64,000 nucleotides of DNA from Tetrahymena thermophila SB210. Taxonomy: Eukaryota > Ciliophora > Oligohymenophorea > Hymenostomatida > Tetrahymenidae. A program made the position numbers and the translations under genes. The notes beneath the pieces are model-generated. The model made no database searches. It saw only the letters and a program-made list of their open reading frames with translations, and was not told the DNA's origin. Numbering within the stretch: the first letter of the stretch is position 1; each line of letters begins with the position of its first letter. Of the stretch, positions 60,428 through 64,000 are shown piece by piece. The DNA lies in assembly GCF_000189635.1 (NCBI RefSeq), contig NW_002476342.1:179476-243475 (forward strand). The letters are read 5' to 3'.

Positions 60428-62206
60428 ATGTTGACTAATCCAATCAATAATAATGATAATTTAAGAAATTCAAATAAGTATTCTGTTTATGAGCGAAAAC
60501 TATTGTAATTAGTAAATAATCTAATAATAAATAATAGAGAAAATGAAATTATATTTTAAGTAGCAATTACTTTTTCAAATATTAATTTCTTTCTTGATCA
60601 TACAACAAAAAATTTAATATCAAGCTAAAGAAATTATCAGAAAATAAATACTAATAATGATTATAAAAAATAGCAAAATTACTATTGTCTTTGTGGTAAA
60701 TTTTACTAATCTACAAAAGAAATGACAACTTCTTTATATAATCATTTAAAATTAAAACACTATTAAAATTTAAAATAGAACAATAATTAATATAATAGCT
60801 ATTTACAAATTTATAAACCTTTTAGCTTTTACTTAGGTATTACATCCTCTTTAGATAAATACTTTAATTACTTCGAATCTTACATTACCACTTTACTAAA
60901 AAGCTAATTGTTTTAATATTACTTTTATAAAAATGTTGTTGGATTAGATTTTATTGAACAATTATTATAAGATATCTTAAATGGAGAATAAATTATTAAA
61001 CAATACTTTAGCGAATTATAATTAAACCTAGAGAATATTATGCCTCCATCTATAAATGATCAAAATAATAGCCTTAATAATCCAGAATTAAAAAGAAAAT
61101 AACAAATTATTTACTCTTAAAATGAAGAATTTGAATAAGTTAAAAAAAAGACAAAGACAGAAGAATAAGACTCTTTTAATTCTATGAAATAAAATATCTA
61201 TTAGCCATCTTAATTGTATACATTTGAAGGAAATAACAAATCAACTGATTTGGATATAGCACCAAGATAGGATGAGCCTAAATATACTATAATTGATAAG
61301 ACCATAAGAATAAAGCAATTAAACAAAAATAAATGCAATATATTTGCTTAATCAATATGCTAAAAAAAGATTATTCCTCGCTATATCATGACAGATAAAG
61401 GAATCCTTTAATTCAATTCTTCAGATTTTTATAATGTCAGTCGATTTGGTAAAGAAAATAAAGTAGAATGGAGTCTTGATCAAAATAAATAGAAAATTAA
61501 AAGAAATAAATAAGTTCTATTAGAAGCTTTAGAATAATTTGGAAAAAAGAAACCTTTATTGTCTGCTTTAGCTGCAATTCATCTTGCTAATAACCCCTCA
61601 TTTGTATGGGACAGTTATTATACAAATTAAAGCTAACTAGGAATAATGAATGATGTATTCTATCTATTTTAGTAATATTTACCATATGATAAAACTTCTG
61701 GATTTAGAGTATAGAGATTTGAATTCGAAGATATAGAAGACATGAAAAAAGTAATCAATGACTATTCGCCAGCTTACAAAGAAAAATTACTTGTCCCTCT
61801 GTACTTTGGTAAGAAAGGAGACAACTATCTTGAAATAATTGATCAACTAAAAATTAATAGTAATTAAAAACTAGTCGTGTTAAAATGGATAGATCAAGCT
61901 CATTGGGAGTCTGATATCTTTTATCAAGACAAGCATTTTTCCTCCAATTTAAATCTAGAAGAAGCAAGGTCTGAAATGATAGATGTTGAATAAATGCAAT
62001 TCAGTATCTTTTTATGGTAAGATGGAGAATATGAAGATAAGGTAAAAAGGAAGATAGAATAAGATATTTATAGATACTTAAATTTAATACCAGATTGTGT
62101 GCAATTTTTATTACCACAACGCTTTTCAAGTGATACACTTTATATAACACAAAATATTAGTGATTGGTAATTAGAATTATAATAATTATTTAATCAATAA
62201 ATATGA
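60428..62206 (+). CDS. Unknown protein with CxC..HxxxxH zinc-knuckle motif, cassette copy 2
   Basis: 592 codons without intron, ATG at 60428, TGA at 62204-62206. Collinear with the 562-aa copy at 56506: zinc motif YCLCGKFYQS..LYNHLKLKH, helical region (ITSSLDKYFNYFESYITTL) and C-terminal domain (GILQFNSSDFYNVSRFG, KKPLLSALAAIHLANNP, VPLYFGKKGDNYLEI, LWQDGEYEDK). The main difference is an insertion of about 30 residues in the polar linker, before DEPKYTIID. Both Cys and the last two His of the zinc motif are kept, while the first His of copy 1 is Tyr here, suggesting that the outer four residues are the ligands. Both copies are open over their full length, so both are probably expressed and under selection. 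Function unknown. Confidence 0.85.
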
Positions 62207-62443
62207 TAAATCAATCTAAATGCTTGTTGTTTATATATTTAGTAAGTAAATAAATTTAAATTTCATTAAAAAATAATTTTTGATAGTTTGAAAGATAAAG
62301 TTTTTAAAATAAAATATTTTTACTAAAAAAAGTTTTATCTAATTTTTGGAAAATGTAAAAACTGGTATTTAACTCGCTTTTTGAAAATTTTTATGGCAAC
62401 TTACTCTATTTAATAAAATATTTTTTCTTCAATATTTAAAAAG
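62207..62443. other. Spacer holding the end of the TA-flanked element
   Basis: From about 62340 the sequence (AAAATGTAAAAACTGGTAT, then GGCAACTTACTC) matches the reverse complement of the left end of the element at 22740-23065, and joins the LRR intron at the same TATTTAAT site. The opposite end of the element is not found here. Confidence 0.55.
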
Positions 62444-64000
62444 GTTAAATTAAATTTGTGATGAAAGTACATCAGGCTTATGTTCTGGTTTAGCTAATTG
62501 TATTAATCTCTAAAATTTGTCACTTGAACTTATGTAAAAAGAGTTTATTTGTTTTGGATTGTGATATTTTTAATTATAAAAACTAATTAAAAAAAATAAA
62601 GCTCTTTTTTCTTTTTCTTTTCATTGTGCTTGCTTTTTTTTGTTCTTTGTTTGTTAATTTATTTAGTTCATCCTTTTATTTTCAAATTTTTTACTTTTAT
62701 TATTAATTTATTAATCTTACTATTTCATATTTTTTCTTCATTTTTTCATTCTAATTAACTATTTAATGATTTATTTTTTCTTCAATATTTAAAAAGTGGT
62801 AATTAAATTGGTGACAAAGGTGCATCAGGCTTAGGTTCTGGTTTAGCAAATTGCATTAATCTCTCAAATTTGGCACTTGACCTTAGGTAAAATCAGTTTA
62901 TTTGTTTTGGATTGTGATATTTTTAATTATAAAAACTAATTAAAAACAATAAAGCTTTTTTTTCTTTTTCTTTTCATTGTGCTTGCTTTTTTTTGTTCTT
63001 TATTTGTTAATTTATTTAGCTCATCCTTTTATTTTCAAATTTTTTACTTTTATTATTAATTAATTAATTAATCTTATTATTTCATATTATTTCTTCATTT
63101 TTTCCTTCTAATTAACTATTTAATGATATTATTTTTTCTTCAATATTTAAAAAGTTATAATTAAATTGGTGACAAAGGTGCATCAGGCTTAGGTTCTGGT
63201 TTAGCAAATTGCATTAATCTCTCAAATTTGACACTTGGCCTTAGGTAAAATCAGTTTATTTGTTTTGGATTGTGATATTTTTAATTATAAAAACTAATTA
63301 AAAACAATCAAGCTCTTTTTTCTTTTTCTTTTCATTGTGCTTGCTTTTTTTTGTTCTTTGTTTGTTAATTTATTTAGCTCATCCTTTTATTTTCAAATTT
63401 TTTACTTTTATTATTCATTAATTAATCTTATTATTTCATATTTTTTCTTCATTTTTTCCTTCTAATTAACTATTTAATGATATATTTTTTCTTCAATATT
63501 TAAAAAGTTCCAATAAAATTGGTGATGAAGGTGCATCAGGCTTAGGTTCTGGTTTAGCAAATTGCATTAATCTCTCAAATTTCACACTTGAACTTCGGTA
63601 AAAACAGTTTATTTGTTTTGGATTGTGATATTTTTAATTATAAAAAATAATTAAAAACAGCAAAGCTCTTTTTTCTTTTTCTTTTCATTGTGCTTGCTTT
63701 TTTTTGTTTTTTTTTTTTTATTTATTTAGCTCATCCTTTTATTTTCAAATTTTTTACTTTTATTATTCATTAATTAATCTTATTATTTCATATTTTTTCT
63801 TCATTTTTTCCTTCTAATTAACTATTTAATGATATATTTTTTCTTCAATATTTAAAAAGTTCCAATAAAATTGGTGATGAAGGTGCATCAGGCTTAGGTT
63901 CTGGTTTAGCAAATTGCATTAATCTCTCAAATTTGACACTTGACTTTAAGAAAAAACAGTTTATTTGTTTTGAATTGTGATATTTTTAATTATAAAAAGT
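62444..64000 (+). CDS. LRR gene built of homogenised exon+intron units, runs off window
   Basis: Five LRR exons of exactly 90 nt: 62444-62533, 62797-62886, 63155-63244, 63508-63597 and 63860-63949, spaced about 350 bp. All begin after AAAAAG and splice after the second codon base, giving LRRs with core GLGSGLANCINLSNLTLDL. Introns are as well conserved as exons (shared TTTTCATTGTGCTTGC and CTCATCCTTTTATTTTC). The first exon is the most diverged (Cys for Gly in two places). The fifth lacks the GT donor: the sequence is TTTAAGAAAAAA where the others have TTAGGTAAAA or similar, so that exon may not splice. No start exon lies upstream; the zinc-knuckle gene ends only 240 bp before, so this may be a truncated, non-expressed array. 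Same repeat family as 19533-22702. Confidence 0.6.

Noticed and set aside
1..64000. tRNA or rRNA genes, telomeric repeats
   Set aside because: No T-loop-like GTTCGAATC or GTTCAAATC block in a cloverleaf context, no GC-richer structured RNA region and no C4A2 repeats were noticed by eye; a covariance-model scan would be needed to exclude a tRNA.

Overview
The window reads as macronuclear-type DNA of an oligohymenophorean ciliate, most likely Tetrahymena or a close relative; I cannot fix the species from the sequence alone. Composition is very AT-rich. Every long gene uses TAA and TAG as sense codons (read as Gln, from conserved positions between paralogues) and ends only at TGA. Introns are GT..AG, about 50-350 nt and AT-rich, too long for Paramecium. 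A standard-code ORF scan breaks nearly every gene into fragments, so the annotation below was made by reading frames with TGA as the only stop.

Layout. 1-9173 (minus): most of one large multi-exon gene for a surface membrane protein (signal peptide, propeller-like N-terminus, Asn/Ser-rich beta-helix-like middle, Cys-rich region, C-terminal membrane segments), whose 3' end lies outside the window. 10.6-11.7 kb (minus): first of four paralogous tail-anchored proteins with weak resemblance to the GIDE/MULAN membrane domain, followed by two extra tandem copies of its C-terminal membrane segment. 12.8-14.9 kb (plus): a nine-exon leucine-rich-repeat (LRR) gene with about one repeat per exon. 15.9-17.8 kb (minus): an MFS transporter. 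19.5-22.7 kb (minus): an LRR gene made of near-identical exon+intron units, broken by insertions. 25.3-47.8 kb (plus): seven more MFS transporters of the same OFA-like family in tandem, one with a 100-N assembly gap. 48.5-53.5 kb (minus): three more GIDE/MULAN-like paralogues. 54.4-62.2 kb (plus): a tandem duplication of about 4 kb, each copy with a 118-bp repeat block, a small spliced Gln/Ser/Asn-rich gene and a 562-592 aa protein with a CxC...HxxxxH zinc-knuckle-like motif and no family I recognise. 62.4-64 kb (plus): the start of a second LRR exon+intron array, running off the window.

Functionally, the window is a paralogue-rich segment: eight transporters of one family, four tail-anchored proteins of another, two LRR arrays and a duplicated two-gene cassette. 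The transporters keep their membrane halves while the Gln/Glu-rich central loop drifts. The two LRR arrays share a TA-flanked inverted-repeat element at the same intron site, so they descend from one ancestral array and have since homogenised separately. I saw no convincing tRNA, rRNA, CRISPR or telomere sequence. The most novel-looking items are the duplicated zinc-knuckle cassette, the GC-rich insertion inside an LRR exon, and the tandem reuse of a membrane-anchor exon.
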